Shown one piece after another: positions 1 to 9,503 of a stretch of DNA of 64,000 nt. The DNA is from Marinobacter santoriniensis NKSG1 (GTDB lineage Bacteria > Pseudomonadota > Gammaproteobacteria > Pseudomonadales > Oleiphilaceae): positions 62,001 to 126,000 of the forward strand of contig NZ_APAT01000013.1 in the NCBI RefSeq assembly GCF_000347775.1, given 5' to 3'. Under the pieces are notes generated by a model. It was not told the origin of the DNA and ran no database searches. It saw nothing but the letters and a program-made list of their open reading frames with translations. How positions within the stretch are numbered: the first letter of the stretch is position 1; every line of letters starts with the position of its first letter. A program made the position numbers and the translations under genes.

Positions 1-1
1 G

Positions 2-619
2 TCCATCGTTGATGATTTGCGGGCCGCACTGCAGGAAATTTCCTGGGATCCGTTTGCAACGGATTCCGCGATCCGGGACCTCGAACTGGCCCACGTGGAC
101 GTGTTTCAGCGGCTGGTAACGGCCGCACCGCGCGAAGAGCCAGTTGAGCCGCCGGCATCGAAGCAGGAGGTTGAGGCGCCCGTTACTGATGTTCCCGACT
201 CAATTGAGACGGAAGCGAGAACTTCGGTTGAACCAGAGCCGACCCCGGTGGAGGTCCCCGAAAGCGAAGCCGCCGATCGCACTGCGCCGCCGGTTGAGGA
301 GGCAGCAACAGGGAGCGAGGGCGCCGTTGTCGGGATTGCGCCAGAGTGGCTGGAGCGTGCCGACGGCCTTCGCGTTGGTTCCTGGATTGAACTCACCCGG
401 GATGGCAATAAGGTTCGTTGCAAGCTGGCAGCGTTCATCAAAGCGACCGGAAAGTACATCTTCGTCAATCGCAGCGGCGCCAAGGTGGCTGAATACCTCC
501 GCGAGGAACTTGCAACAGCCATGGAGGCGGGCGAGATCGGCATGCTCGATGACGGCCTGATTTTTGACCGTGCGCTTGAATCCATCATCGATAACCTGCG
601 CAGCAGCCGCAAAGACTGA
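2..619 (+). CDS. DUF1631 family protein, C-terminal part (5' truncated by window edge)
   Basis: The reading frame is already open at base 2 and ends with TGA at 617-619, so this is the last roughly 205 residues of a longer protein. The final 90 residues (WIELTRDGNKVRCKL, then KYIFVNRSGAKVAEY, then LLDDG-like and DRALESI) match the conserved C-terminal end of DUF1631 proteins, which are long proteobacterial proteins of poorly known function. Before it lies a Pro/Glu/Val-rich linker of about 80 residues. The family assignment is from memory of the motif; the function is unknown. ampD follows on the same strand after 74 bases. Confidence 0.7.
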   Translation, partial: SIVDDLRAALQEISWDPFATDSAIRDLELAHVDVFQRLVTAAPREEPVEPPASKQEVEAPVTDVPDSIETEARTSVEPEPTPVEVPESEAADRTAPPVEEAATGSEGAVVGIAPEWLERADGLRVGSWIELTRDGNKVRCKLAAFIKATGKYIFVNRSGAKVAEYLREELATAMEAGEIGMLDDGLIFDRALESIIDNLRSSRKD

Positions 620-693
620 GAGCATGGCAACCGGAAGTGCTTTGTGATTCAATCGTTCACATCGTTCAATGATGTGCAGCTCCGGGATCAACC

Positions 694-1320
694 TTGCCAG
701 AAACAAAAGCACCTCCTGCTTCAGTAACCTCCAATCCGTCGGACCTTGAGGCGCTCCGTAAAACGGGGCGACTGCCCGGAGTGACATGGCGCCCGTCCCC
801 CAACTACGGTGCCAGGCCGGACGGCGCCGGCATCAGTCTTCTGGTCGTGCACAGCATCAGCCTTCCGCCGGGGCGGTTTGGAGGCCCTGAGATTGCGGAT
901 TTTTTCTGTAATCAGCTGGACACCTCGGCCCATCCCTATTTTCAGGAAATTGCAGGTCTGCAGGTGTCAGCGCATGCGCTGATTCGACGGGATGGAACCG
1001 TTGTCCAGTTTGTCAGCCTGCTTGATCGCGCATGGCATGCCGGTCGTTCCTGTTTCGATGGCAGGGAGGAGTGTAATGACTTTTCCATTGGTATCGAGCT
1101 TGAGGGGTGCGACGACATTCCCTACACCGAATCGCAATATCACTGTCTGGCTGAACTGGCAGCGCTGTTGATGGCAGCATGGCCCGATATTCATGTGGAT
1201 CGCATAACCGGACACAGTGATATCGCTCCCGGCAGGAAAACAGACCCGGGCCCCGCCTTTGACTGGCAACGTTTCCGGGATCTGTTGGCGACGAGACCCC
1301 TCGACGGAGTCGATGCCTGA
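694..1320 (+). CDS. ampD: 1,6-anhydro-N-acetylmuramyl-L-alanine amidase AmpD
   Basis: Cytoplasmic zinc amidase that cleaves the stem peptide from anhydro-muropeptides during peptidoglycan recycling; in relatives its loss raises AmpR-dependent beta-lactamase expression. The 208 residues align throughout with E. coli AmpD. The expected zinc ligands are His53 (in LLVVHSIS), His174 and Asp184 (in ITGHSDIAPGRKTDPGPAF), and NDFSIGIELEG is conserved. The proposed start is TTG at 694, giving an N-terminal extension of about 22 residues compared with E. coli; the ribosome site before it is weak, so the true start may be downstream. The stop codon overlaps the ATG of ampE (TGATG), so the two are translationally coupled. 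Confidence 0.93.
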   Translation: MPETKAPPASVTSNPSDLEALRKTGRLPGVTWRPSPNYGARPDGAGISLLVVHSISLPPGRFGGPEIADFFCNQLDTSAHPYFQEIAGLQVSAHALIRRDGTVVQFVSLLDRAWHAGRSCFDGREECNDFSIGIELEGCDDIPYTESQYHCLAELAALLMAAWPDIHVDRITGHSDIAPGRKTDPGPAFDWQRFRDLLATRPLDGVDA

Positions 1321-2207
1321 TGGCGTTAATTGTCTTTTTGCTTGCTTATCTGATCCGCCGGCGGCTCGATAATGCCAACCATCTTTCTTCCGATGCGCTC
1401 TGGCGTCTCTGGTTCAAATGGGGATCCCGGTCCAGGCCGGGAAAGGAAGAGGCGGCAGGTCCTGCCCTGATCCTGTTACTGCTCCCCGTGGTCATTGCCG
1501 CAGTGATCGAATTCGAACTATCCACACTTGGTGTCTGGGGGCTGCTGTACCCGCTGCAACTGGTTGTGCTGGTGCTGATGATGGGAACTCCCGGCTGGCG
1601 TTCCCTGATGACGGATTACTCGGAAGCCTGGTCCCGGGGTGACATGCAGGCAGCCTGGCATCATGTCCGTGATCAGCTCCCTGCCAGAGAGCGCGGTGAC
1701 GCCCTGTCTCCGGAAGCCATGCATCTGTCGCTTTCCCGGGCATTGATGCTGGCGGTGTTTAACCGTTTCTTCCTGGTGGCGTTCTGGTTTGTGATCGGCG
1801 GTATGGCCGGAGCCATCCTGGCAAGGGGGCTTGTCGCGTTGGAAGAACAGTGGCCGCAGGCGCCGGCGCGGCCGGCATTTGCCCGTATGGCCCGTTGGCT
1901 CGCCTGGCTTCCATCCCGGCTTCTGTGTCTGACGTTTGGGCTGGCCGGTGATCTGGCGGGTTGGTTACGGGTGGCCCGGCGGGTGCTGAGTCACCCGGGA
2001 CTGACCACCGGGGACGCACTGATGGCATCTGCCAACGGGGCTTTGACCGGATATGCACTGGATCCGGACCGGTTCAGGACCCTTCATGCCGACGACTGGC
2101 TGGAATTCGGTGGCCGAAGCGCTGAGGCGATCCGGGATCTTCTGAACCGATCGATGCTGGTCTGGCTGTGCGGGTTGGCCCTCATGGTGATCTCAGGTGT
2201 GATTTGA
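1320..2207 (+). CDS. ampE: AmpE-like inner-membrane regulatory protein
   Basis: Multi-spanning membrane protein of 295 residues. Hydrophobic stretches near residues 1-12, 48-66, 75-88, 140-165 and at the C-terminus (LVWLCGLALMVISGVI) fit AmpE, whose length in E. coli is similar. AmpE is linked genetically to AmpD in beta-lactamase induction and belongs to the CobD/CbiB-like membrane superfamily; its biochemical role is unresolved. Start is ATG overlapping the ampD stop by one base. The conserved pair with ampD is the strongest support for the name. Confidence 0.85.
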   Translation: MALIVFLLAYLIRRRLDNANHLSSDALWRLWFKWGSRSRPGKEEAAGPALILLLLPVVIAAVIEFELSTLGVWGLLYPLQLVVLVLMMGTPGWRSLMTDYSEAWSRGDMQAAWHHVRDQLPARERGDALSPEAMHLSLSRALMLAVFNRFFLVAFWFVIGGMAGAILARGLVALEEQWPQAPARPAFARMARWLAWLPSRLLCLTFGLAGDLAGWLRVARRVLSHPGLTTGDALMASANGALTGYALDPDRFRTLHADDWLEFGGRSAEAIRDLLNRSMLVWLCGLALMVISGVI

Positions 2208-2254
2208 ACCGGGTTATATTTTTTAAAATATTACAGTTTCACACCAAATAGTGA

Positions 2255-2281
2255 TTAAGTTTTCGGAACTTCGGGCGACAA
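2255..2281 (+). promoter_or_regulatory. FliA (sigma-28) type promoter of the chemoreceptor gene
   Basis: TTAAGTTT at 2255-2262, an 11-base spacer, and GGCGACAA at 2274-2281 fit the flagellar sigma-28 consensus TAAAGTTT-N11-GCCGATAA at 7 of 8 and 6 of 8 positions with exact spacing. It lies about 55 bases upstream of the chemoreceptor start, in an unusually AT-rich stretch. Inference from motif only. Confidence 0.6.
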
Positions 2282-2334
2282 TATAGAAAAGAACAACAAT
2301 CCAGGTATGGTTCACCATTTCCGTGAGGGTATTC

Positions 2335-4365
2335 GTGAAAAAACTGATTAAACCCGCGATTGCACTGATGAACCGTCTGCCGATGGTATACAAGTTCGGG
2401 CTCATCAGCATTCTCTTCCTGTTGCCCATCGGTGGTCTTTCATGGCTGGTAATCTCGGATCTGAACCGTTCTGTTCAGACCATCGCCCGGGGGGTGGAAG
2501 GGCTCGGCCAGCTCGAAAACGTCAATCGCCTTGTGGTGGCCTCCATGCAGTACCGGGACTATAAGGCGCCCGGAATCATCAAGGACGAATCGGAAATCAC
2601 CGCCAAAGCTGAAGCGGCGGCGCAGACGATCGATACACTGCTCAAACAGCTGTCATCGGTGCCGGACTCCCTCGACCGGTCAGGGACCTGGAAAAACCAG
2701 GTGGAAACGGTGGCCAAGGCCTGGAAAAAGCTCCGTGCCGATGACAGTTATCAGGGCAATATGGACCCTCAGTTCAAGTACTATCAGGAGTTCGTCCAGA
2801 AGGTGATGGCCCTGCCATCCTCAATGATCGAGATTTCCGGATTGAGCCAGGAGGCGGAGCGCGAGAGCCAGCTTTTGCTTGGGCTGATCGAAGAAGCCTT
2901 ACCGGAAGCACGCCAGGCACTGGGACGCGCCAGATCTTACGGCATCTTCGCCCTTGTGGAGGGCCAGGTTGGTTATGCGCTGAGCGAAACCCTCAACGGC
3001 ATCTACGATCAGTTGACCAATCGGAGTTCTCTGCTCGCACCGGCATTGAACGTTGCTCAGGACGCGTCCCCGCGGCTGGTCACTGCTTCCGATGGCGCGA
3101 TTGATAAAGTGAAGAACAGCCTGCTGGCCGTCCGTGACGTGTTGGATACCAATGTAATAACGCCGATGCGCCTTGAATTGCCCTGGCAGGACTATGACGA
3201 CCAGATCAACCAGCAGATGGCGCACTTTGACACCCTTACGGGGGCGATCTTCAGTGTGGTCCATGACAACCTGCAATCCCGTCTTCAGGCAGAGTCCAGT
3301 CAGCGCAACGCCATCGTCATCGCATTGATCGCGATTCTTCTGGTGGTCGTGTATCTGTACATTGGTTTCTTTGTGTCGGTTCGGACTGCGATCAACCGGT
3401 TTACTGCTGCCGCCCGAAGCGTGGCGGCAGGTGACATGACCACGCACGTCCTGATCCGTAATCGGGACGAGCTGGGTGAGCTGACCTCCGAATTCAACAA
3501 TATGACCGATCGGATTGCCGAGCTCGTCCGGTCGGTCACCAGAACCACGACAGAGGTCGATCAGCAGGCCTCGCGGGTCAACGATACGGCCTCAGCCAAC
3601 GCCAAGGCCGTCAGTCGCCAGATGGAAGAAAGTGGACACATCGCCGAAGCCATGAATCAGATGGTGGAAGCGGTCCGGGAAGTGACCGAGAGTGCGCATC
3701 GGGTGGCGGACAGTGCCGGGGTGGCGGAACGGGATACGGAGACCGGTCGTGGGGTCGTTGCCGGCACGGTGGAAACGATCAACCACCTGGCCCAGGAAAT
3801 CGCCGATGCGGTTGAGGTGATCAATCGTGTGAGTCGGGACAGCGACAACATCAGCCAGGTTCTGGTGGAGATCAAGGCAATTGCCGAACAGACCAACCTG
3901 CTGGCACTGAACGCGGCGATCGAAGCTGCGCGGGCCGGTGAACAGGGGCGCGGTTTCGCCGTCGTGGCTGATGAGGTTCGGTCGCTGTCACAGCGAACCC
4001 ACAAATCAACGGAAGAAATCGAGGGCATGATTTCGCGGCTGCAAAGTGGTGTCAAGGATGCCGTAAATGCCATGACCAACAGTCGCAGCGTCACCGAGAC
4101 CACCGTTGCAAAATCCGAAGAGGTCACCGAGGCCCTCGACCGCATTGCCGGCGGGATCTCGACCATCGTGGACATGAGCCATCAGATTGCCCAGGCTGCA
4201 GAAGAGCAGTCGGCGGTCTCGAAAAACGTCAATGCGTCGGTGGAACAGATCGGGGAGCTTGGGCAGAGCACGGCGGAGAATGCAGACGAGACCCTCGCAG
4301 CATCCCGGGAAATGTCCGATTTGACGGCATCACTCCAGCGGCTGGTGGAAGCGTTCAAAGTGTGA
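2335..4365 (+). CDS. Methyl-accepting chemotaxis protein
   Basis: Transmembrane chemoreceptor of 676 residues that would signal through CheW/CheA. A membrane segment near residues 17-42, a long alpha-helical periplasmic region to about 320, a second membrane segment near 322-345, a HAMP domain to about 400, and a cytoplasmic signalling domain whose hairpin ([20 protein letters not shown], then [13 protein letters not shown]) lies near residues 505-550. I place the start at GTG 2335 because GTGAGGG at 2323 sits at ribosome-site distance; the in-frame GTG at 2323 is the alternative. The ligand is not predictable. There is no CheR-tethering pentapeptide at the C-terminus. A sigma-28 promoter precedes it and a terminator follows. 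Confidence 0.92.
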   Translation: MKKLIKPAIALMNRLPMVYKFGLISILFLLPIGGLSWLVISDLNRSVQTIARGVEGLGQLENVNRLVVASMQYRDYKAPGIIKDESEITAKAEAAAQTIDTLLKQLSSVPDSLDRSGTWKNQVETVAKAWKKLRADDSYQGNMDPQFKYYQEFVQKVMALPSSMIEISGLSQEAERESQLLLGLIEEALPEARQALGRARSYGIFALVEGQVGYALSETLNGIYDQLTNRSSLLAPALNVAQDASPRLVTASDGAIDKVKNSLLAVRDVLDTNVITPMRLELPWQDYDDQINQQMAHFDTLTGAIFSVVHDNLQSRLQAESSQRNAIVIALIAILLVVVYLYIGFFVSVRTAINRFTAAARSVAAGDMTTHVLIRNRDELGELTSEFNNMTDRIAELVRSVTRTTTEVDQQASRVNDTASANAKAVSRQMEESGHIAEAMNQMVEAVREVTESAHRVADSAGVAERDTETGRGVVAGTVETINHLAQEIADAVEVINRVSRDSDNISQVLVEIKAIAEQTNLLALNAAIEAARAGEQGRGFAVVADEVRSLSQRTHKSTEEIEGMISRLQSGVKDAVNAMTNSRSVTETTVAKSEEVTEALDRIAGGISTIVDMSHQIAQAAEEQSAVSKNVNASVEQIGELGQSTAENADETLAASREMSDLTASLQRLVEAFKV

Positions 4366-4393
4366 TCGCCAGGCTGATCCGTCTCGAGAGATA

Positions 4394-4424
4394 AAAATCC
4401 GGCCCTAGAGGCCGGATTTTTTTT
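4394..4424. terminator. Bidirectional Rho-independent terminator
   Basis: An 11-bp perfect stem AAAATCCGGCC (4394-4404) and GGCCGGATTTT (4410-4420) with loop CTAGA, followed by more T residues. A-tracts on one side and T-tracts on the other allow termination from both strands. It serves the chemoreceptor and the convergent adenosyltransferase gene, whose TAG stop (complement of 4405-4407) lies in the loop. Confidence 0.9.
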
Positions 4425-4962
4425 GTTCCCAGAGAATTTCCTGACCACCGTTCTGCCGGGCCAGCTGACGTGCAATCACGAACAGCAGGTCCGAAAGGCG
4501 GTTGAGGTAATGCCTCGATGCGGTGTTGATGGAGTCCTCATGACCCAGGGCGACGACCACTCGCTCCGCACGTCGACACACCGCCCGGGCAAGGTGGCAC
4601 TGGGCGGTGGCTGCGGTTCCGCCGGGCAGTATAAAGTTTTTCAGGGGAGGGAGGCTCTCATTGTGATGGTCCAGGGTCTGCTCCAGCCATTCAATGTGTT
4701 CGTCGCCAATGACCTGGCTGCCCGGAATGGCGAATTCACCCCCCAGGTCGAACAGGTGGTGCTGAATGCGCCGAAAAGTCTCGATCAGCTCATCGCCAGA
4801 GGGCAGTGTTTCGATCAGGACACCGATATGACTGTTCAGTTCATCGGCTGTCCCCATGGCTTCTACGCGCTGGGCATTCTTGGCGATGCGATTGCCGTCG
4901 GCCAGGCCTGTCGAGCCATCATCGCCGGTGCGGGTGTAAATCTTTGAAAGACGGTTGCCCAT
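4405..4962 (-). CDS. Cob(I)alamin adenosyltransferase, PduO type
   Basis: Transfers the adenosyl group of ATP to cob(I)alamin to make coenzyme B12. The 185 residues carry the PduO-type signatures: N-terminal KIYTRTGDDGSTGLADG (ATP-binding loop), VEAMGTADELNSHIG, FILPGGT, and C-terminal RAVCRRAERVVV followed by YLNRLSDLLFVIAR. It is the last gene of valS-panE-adenosyltransferase: its start is 13 bases beyond the panE stop. I saw no cobalamin riboswitch upstream. The stop codon is inside the loop of the shared terminator. Confidence 0.93.
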   Translation of the reverse strand: MGNRLSKIYTRTGDDGSTGLADGNRIAKNAQRVEAMGTADELNSHIGVLIETLPSGDELIETFRRIQHHLFDLGGEFAIPGSQVIGDEHIEWLEQTLDHHNESLPPLKNFILPGGTAATAQCHLARAVCRRAERVVVALGHEDSINTASRHYLNRLSDLLFVIARQLARQNGGQEILWEQKKSGL

Positions 4963-4975
4963 CAGGAAACTCCTC

Positions 4976-5875
4976 TCACTCTGAGTGTGGTGACAGTTGT
5001 TTTACCTGCTCTGTCAGTAATTGGTTCACCGGGGTGGGTATGCCAAGTTTTTTGCCGAGGCTCACCAGGTAGCCATTAATAAAGTCGATCTCTGTCGGCT
5101 TTCCGCGCATCACGTCGGCGCGCATCGACGAGGTGTTGCGGGCGGTTTTGGTCACGACATCCCGGATCCGCTCCTGCAAAGCTTCCGGCGATGGGTGCCG
5201 GTCCGTATCCGCCGCCACCAGAATGGCCATTTCCCGGCATAAGTCGCCGATGTGCTGCTGGAAAAAGGCCGACTCCGGAAGATCGCCATTCGGACAGTCC
5301 AGAATCGCCGTAAACGGGTTGATGCCGGCATTAACGATCAGCTTGTCCCAGAGCCGTGTCAGGATATTCTCCTCGGCGTGAAGCACGAGGCCGGTCTGGT
5401 TCAGCACCTGGATGACGCTCCCGACACGCGCGCTGCCAGAGCCTGTCAGCGGGCCCAGCCAGGTTTCACCCAGTCCGGCGTGTATCACACGTTCCTGCGT
5501 TGGACGATTGGCTCCCTCCGTCGTCGACGCTGCCAGAATGGGCCGGCTGGGCCAGGCCTCGGCAACGGATTGCTGGCTGCCCAGGCCGTTCTGGAACAAA
5601 ACGATGGGGGTTTGGGCCGGTATGGCCGATATACAGCCTTGAAGGGCCGTGAACGTGTCGCCGGCCTTGGTTGTGACCAGCAGCACGCTGATCGCTTCCG
5701 GTGTGGTCGGCGGTAGCCGGATTGGACGTTCTTCGCCGCCGATTGATTCGAAGGTGTAGGTCAGAACCTGGCCGGAGAGGCTGGCCTCCGGCCGGGGCAG
5801 GTAGCCGATCTGATCGCCGGGCAGCAGGGCGGCCCACAACCGCCCCAGCGACCCCGCACCCAGGACCCCGATCAT
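4976..5875 (-). CDS. panE: 2-dehydropantoate 2-reductase (ketopantoate reductase)
   Basis: NADPH-dependent reduction of ketopantoate to pantoate in pantothenate/CoA synthesis. The 299 residues show the N-terminal nucleotide-binding GVLGAGSLG (residues 3-11), LVTTKAGDT near 67, QNGLG near 95, and the catalytic Lys178 in KLIVNAGINPFTA with Asn182; RADVMRGKPTEID near 250 is the conserved C-terminal substrate motif. It starts 5 bases after the valS stop, so it is cotranscribed with valS. Paralogues in this fold act on other 2-oxo acids, so the exact substrate is inferred. Confidence 0.88.
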   Translation of the reverse strand: MIGVLGAGSLGRLWAALLPGDQIGYLPRPEASLSGQVLTYTFESIGGEERPIRLPPTTPEAISVLLVTTKAGDTFTALQGCISAIPAQTPIVLFQNGLGSQQSVAEAWPSRPILAASTTEGANRPTQERVIHAGLGETWLGPLTGSGSARVGSVIQVLNQTGLVLHAEENILTRLWDKLIVNAGINPFTAILDCPNGDLPESAFFQQHIGDLCREMAILVAADTDRHPSPEALQERIRDVVTKTARNTSSMRADVMRGKPTEIDFINGYLVSLGKKLGIPTPVNQLLTEQVKQLSPHSE

Positions 5876-5880
5876 GATGC

Positions 5881-8733
5881 TTACATGGCCTCGATTTCAG
5901 ACCGCTGGTGGCTCAGGCGCTCCAGGCTGCTTTGGGCATCGCGAAGTTTTTCCTCTTCTTTCTCCACGACTTCCGCAGGCGCTTTGGCGGTGAACTTTTC
6001 GTTGCCAAGCTTGCCTTCAAGACGGCCGATTTCCTTCTGCAGGCGGTCGAGTTCCTTGTCGAGCCGTTTCAGTTCGGCATCCTTGTCGATCAGGCCGGCC
6101 ATCGGAACCAGGACTTCCATCTCGCCCACCAGTTGAGTGGCGGACATCGGGGCTTTGTCCCCGTCGAACCATTCCAGACTTTCCAGCTTCGCCAGGGAGA
6201 TCAGGAACTGACGGTTGTCGTCCATCCGGCGGCGATCTTCGTCCCGGTTCCCTTTGAGCAACACCGGGATTTGTTTGGCGGGAGAAATGTTCATCTCGCC
6301 ACGGATATTACGCACGGCGACAATGACGCCCTTGAGCCACTCGATATCGGCGGCAACGGCGTCATCCTGCTTGCTCTCGTCGGGCTGGGGGAAGGCCTGC
6401 AGCATGATGCTGTCGCCGCTCTTGCCGGCCAGCGGTGCGATACGCTGCCAGATTTCCTCGGTGATGAACGGCATCATCGGATGGGCCAGGCGTAACACCG
6501 CCTCCAGAACCCGGACCAGGGTCCGGCGGGTGCCGCGCTTGGCTTCTGCGCTCGCGCTGTCGTCATTGAGGACCGGTTTGGACAGCTCCAGGTACCAGTC
6601 GCAGTATTCGTTCCAGATGAACTCGTACAGGGCATATGCCGCGAGGTCGAAGCGGTACTGGTCGAGGTGGCGGATGACGTCACGCTCACACTTCTGAAGC
6701 TCGCTGACGATCCAGCGGTCGGCCAGTGACAGGGTGACCGGCTCGTCATTCACGCCGCAGTCTTCACCTTCGGTGTTCATCAGGACGTAACGGGCGGCGT
6801 TCCATAGCTTGTTGCAGAAGTTGCGGTAGCCTTCGAGGCGTTTCATGTCCCAGTTGATGTCACGGCCGGTAGTGGCCATGGCCGCCAGGGTAAAGCGCAG
6901 GGCGTCGGTACCGTGGGCGGCGATGCCTTCCGGGAATTCTTTCTGGGTGCGCTTGCCGATTTTTTCGGCCAGCTTGGGCTGCATCAGATTGCCGGTACGC
7001 TTCTCGAGAAGGTCGTCCAGGCTGATGCCGTCGATCATGTCCAGCGGATCAATAACGTTGCCCTTGGACTTGGACATCTTGTCGCCGTGCTCGTCCCGGA
7101 TCAGGCCGGTGACGTACACGGTATGGAAGGGCACCTGGGGTGTGCCATCTTCGTTTTTCATGAAGTGCATGGTCATCATGATCATCCGGGCGACCCAGAA
7201 GAAAATGATGTCGAAGCCGGTGACCAGCACATCGGTCGGATGGAAGTTTTTCAGACGCTCGGTGATCTCGGGCCAGCCGAGAGTGCCGAAGGTCCAGAGA
7301 GCGGAGCTGAACCAGGTGTCCAGCACGTCTTCGTCCTGACTGAGCTGTACGTCTGCTGCCAGGCTGTGCTTCTGTCGAACCTCGTCTTCGCTGCGTCCGA
7401 CGTAGATGTTGCCCGAAGCGTCGTACCAGGCCGGAATCCGGTGACCCCACCAGAGCTGCCGGGAAATGCACCAGTCCTGAATGTCGCGCATCCAGGCGAA
7501 ATACATGTTCTCGTATTGCTTGGGAACGAACTGAATCCGACCATCTTCGACCGCTTCGATGGCGGGCTTGGCCAGGGTCTTGGCGTCGGCGAACCACTGA
7601 TCGGTGAGCATGGGTTCGATGATCAGGCCGGAGCGGTCCCCACGAGGAACACTCAGCACATGGTCTTCAATGTTCTCGACCAGACCTTCGGCTTCCATGT
7701 CGGCGACGATCTGCTTGCGGGCCTCTTCACGGGTCAGGCCGGCATAGGCATCAGGCATGGTGCCGTCGATATCAGTGTTTTCGGTGCCATCGGCGTTGAA
7801 GACCTCGGCCACGTCCCGGATATTGGCGTCCTGGGTCATGACGTTGATCATGGGCAAGTCATTGCGCTTGCCCACGCCGTAGTCATTGAAGTCGTGGGCG
7901 GGGGTGATCTTGACGCAGCCGGAGCCTTTCTCCGGATCAGCGTGGTAATCCGCAATAACAGGAATACGACGGTTCACCAGAGGCAGAAGAACCTGCTTGC
8001 CGATCAGGTGCTGGTAGCGCTCGTCGTCCGGATGAACAGCGACAGCGGTGTCGCCCAGCATGGTTTCCGGCCGGGTGGTGGCGACTATGACGTAATCCTT
8101 GCCATCCTGCGTTTTCGCGCCGTCAGCCAGCGGATAGCGCAGATGCCAGAAGAAGCCTTTCTCTTCCTTGTTTTCAACCTCAAGGTCTGAAATGGCGGTG
8201 TGCAGTTTCGGATCCCAGTTGACCAGGCGTTTGCCGCGGTAGACCAGGCCATCCTCGTACAGCCGGATGAAGACTTCCTGGACGGCCTTGTAGAAGCCGT
8301 CGTCCATGGTGAAGCGCTCGTTGTCCCAGTCTACGGAATTGCCCAGACGACGCATCTGGCGGGTGATGGTACCGCCGGAGTGTTCTTTCCAGTCCCAGAT
8401 GCGTTTGATGAATTCTTCCCGGCCCAGATCATGGCGGGTCTTGCCTTCTTCAGCCGCCAGTTTGCGCTCGACGACCATCTGGGTAGCGATGCCGGCATGG
8501 TCGGTGCCGACGGTCCAGAGGGCGTTGCGGCCCTGCATGCGCTTGTAGCGGGTGAGGGTGTCCATGATGGTGTGCTGGAAAGCGTGACCCATGTGCAGGC
8601 TGCCGGTCACATTGGGCGGCGGAATGGCGATGCTGTAGGACTGGCCTTCACCGCTGGGGCGGAAGTACCCTTTGGATTCCCAGTTTTCGTACCACTGGCG
8701 CTCGATGTTTTCTGGCTGGTAGGTTTTTTCCAT
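5881..8733 (-). CDS. valS: Valyl-tRNA synthetase
   Basis: Class I aminoacyl-tRNA synthetase charging tRNA-Val. 950 residues, the normal bacterial length. HIGH-type motif SLHMGH at residues 45-50, KMSKSKGN near 553, a CP1 editing domain between them, anticodon-binding domain, and the C-terminal coiled-coil arm (residues about 885-945, rich in Leu/Glu/Lys heptads). Start ATG is at 8733-8731. It has its own promoter upstream and heads an operon with panE and the adenosyltransferase. Confidence 0.98.
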   Translation of the reverse strand: MEKTYQPENIERQWYENWESKGYFRPSGEGQSYSIAIPPPNVTGSLHMGHAFQHTIMDTLTRYKRMQGRNALWTVGTDHAGIATQMVVERKLAAEEGKTRHDLGREEFIKRIWDWKEHSGGTITRQMRRLGNSVDWDNERFTMDDGFYKAVQEVFIRLYEDGLVYRGKRLVNWDPKLHTAISDLEVENKEEKGFFWHLRYPLADGAKTQDGKDYVIVATTRPETMLGDTAVAVHPDDERYQHLIGKQVLLPLVNRRIPVIADYHADPEKGSGCVKITPAHDFNDYGVGKRNDLPMINVMTQDANIRDVAEVFNADGTENTDIDGTMPDAYAGLTREEARKQIVADMEAEGLVENIEDHVLSVPRGDRSGLIIEPMLTDQWFADAKTLAKPAIEAVEDGRIQFVPKQYENMYFAWMRDIQDWCISRQLWWGHRIPAWYDASGNIYVGRSEDEVRQKHSLAADVQLSQDEDVLDTWFSSALWTFGTLGWPEITERLKNFHPTDVLVTGFDIIFFWVARMIMMTMHFMKNEDGTPQVPFHTVYVTGLIRDEHGDKMSKSKGNVIDPLDMIDGISLDDLLEKRTGNLMQPKLAEKIGKRTQKEFPEGIAAHGTDALRFTLAAMATTGRDINWDMKRLEGYRNFCNKLWNAARYVLMNTEGEDCGVNDEPVTLSLADRWIVSELQKCERDVIRHLDQYRFDLAAYALYEFIWNEYCDWYLELSKPVLNDDSASAEAKRGTRRTLVRVLEAVLRLAHPMMPFITEEIWQRIAPLAGKSGDSIMLQAFPQPDESKQDDAVAADIEWLKGVIVAVRNIRGEMNISPAKQIPVLLKGNRDEDRRRMDDNRQFLISLAKLESLEWFDGDKAPMSATQLVGEMEVLVPMAGLIDKDAELKRLDKELDRLQKEIGRLEGKLGNEKFTAKAPAEVVEKEEEKLRDAQSSLERLSHQRSEIEAM

Positions 8734-8785
8734 GGGGTTCTGCAGTGACCGTTGGTTGATTCACAAGGGAAAAATTAGACGCCCG

Positions 8786-8815
8786 ATTATACATGGTCGG
8801 GTTGTTTGCGGCGAA
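8786..8815 (-). promoter_or_regulatory. Candidate sigma-70 promoter of valS
   Basis: On the minus strand, a perfect -10 TATAAT (8791-8786) is preceded by TTCGCC (8815-8810) at 18-base spacing. It lies about 53 bases upstream of the valS ATG and between the gene and the structured repeat at 8859-8962. The -10 is strong and the -35 is weak. Confidence 0.55.
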
Positions 8816-8858
8816 CCTCGGTTTTGATCTATCAGGACTGCTTTCTTGGGTGTGGCGC

Positions 8859-8962
8859 CGGAGGAAAAGTCCCTTTCCAAAACGCGCTACGAGCACGTCC
8901 ATGTGCGCTTGTTTCGGGCCGTCCTTGGCCCTCAACAGTTTTGGAAAGGGACTTTTCCTCCG
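8859..8962. repeat. Structured intergenic palindromic element, copy 1
   Basis: Two perfect 25-bp inverted arms (8859-8883 and 8938-8962) enclose a 54-nt core. The core carries two small hairpins, GCACG-TCCA-TGTGC (8893-8906) and GGGCC-GTCCTT-GGCCC (8916-8931), so the whole would fold as a three-way-junction structure in either DNA or RNA. It starts 28 bases after the holC stop and ends upstream of the valS promoter. There is no T-run on either side, so it is not a normal terminator. The core is 43/54 identical to that of the element at 43756-43867, while the outer arms differ. Confidence 0.9.
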
Positions 8963-8990
8963 ACGCTTCAGTCTGTGAGTAGTTCGCTCG

Positions 8991-9503
8991 TTACCGCTTT
9001 CGCTGATCGTGGACTCTGGGTTCGATGCCGAGAGCTCGAAGTTGCTTGAAGTGGGACCGTGCCTGATTCAGCACGTTTGGATCATTGTGGGCCACCAGTG
9101 CCAGTCGTTTAAAACGATCGGCATCCGCCGGCAAGGTGGCGGAGAGGATAATAACGGTATCCCAGTCCTCTGCCACTGGCGGGCACAGCAGGATGCCGAC
9201 AGGGTCGGTGCAGGTGGTGGCTGAGTCCGGAACGATGGAGTGGGGGATGAAGGCGTCCGGGCTGAAATTCCAGAGCAGGTCGTCGAATTCCTGAGCCTGT
9301 TGCATGGTGTCGCAGACCACGCAGACACGATCGCCCTGCTGCCAGGCTTTATCCACCAGTTTGATCGCATGGAGGTTGCGTGCGGCGGGGGTGTTCCTGG
9401 CGAGGATATGAAACCAGTAGCGCTGGTTCCGATCAACCTGCCCGGGTGAGCCGGCAGCGCTGCTGCCGGCATCCGTCCCGTTGTCTGTTTGATGGTCCTG
9501 CAT
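8991..9503 (-). CDS. holC: DNA polymerase III subunit chi
   Basis: Clamp-loader accessory subunit that links the replicase to single-strand binding protein. 170 residues; the region from about residue 28 (RYWFHIL) on resembles E. coli HolC: VDKAWQQGDRVCVVC, then QAQEFDDLLWNFSPDAFIPHS, then a strand with VIIL and a C-terminal FKQLRALGIEP. The first 25 residues are Gly/Ser/Ala rich and look disordered, so a later start is possible. The ATG overlaps the pepA stop by one base (TAATG), and pepA-holC-valS is a common gammaproteobacterial order. Confidence 0.88.
   Translation of the reverse strand: MQDHQTDNGTDAGSSAAGSPGQVDRNQRYWFHILARNTPAARNLHAIKLVDKAWQQGDRVCVVCDTMQQAQEFDDLLWNFSPDAFIPHSIVPDSATTCTDPVGILLCPPVAEDWDTVIILSATLPADADRFKRLALVAHNDPNVLNQARSHFKQLRALGIEPRVHDQRKR

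Noticed and set aside
4963-5000. Cobalamin riboswitch before the adenosyltransferase gene
   Set aside because: Only 13 bases separate it from panE; there is no room or B12-box.
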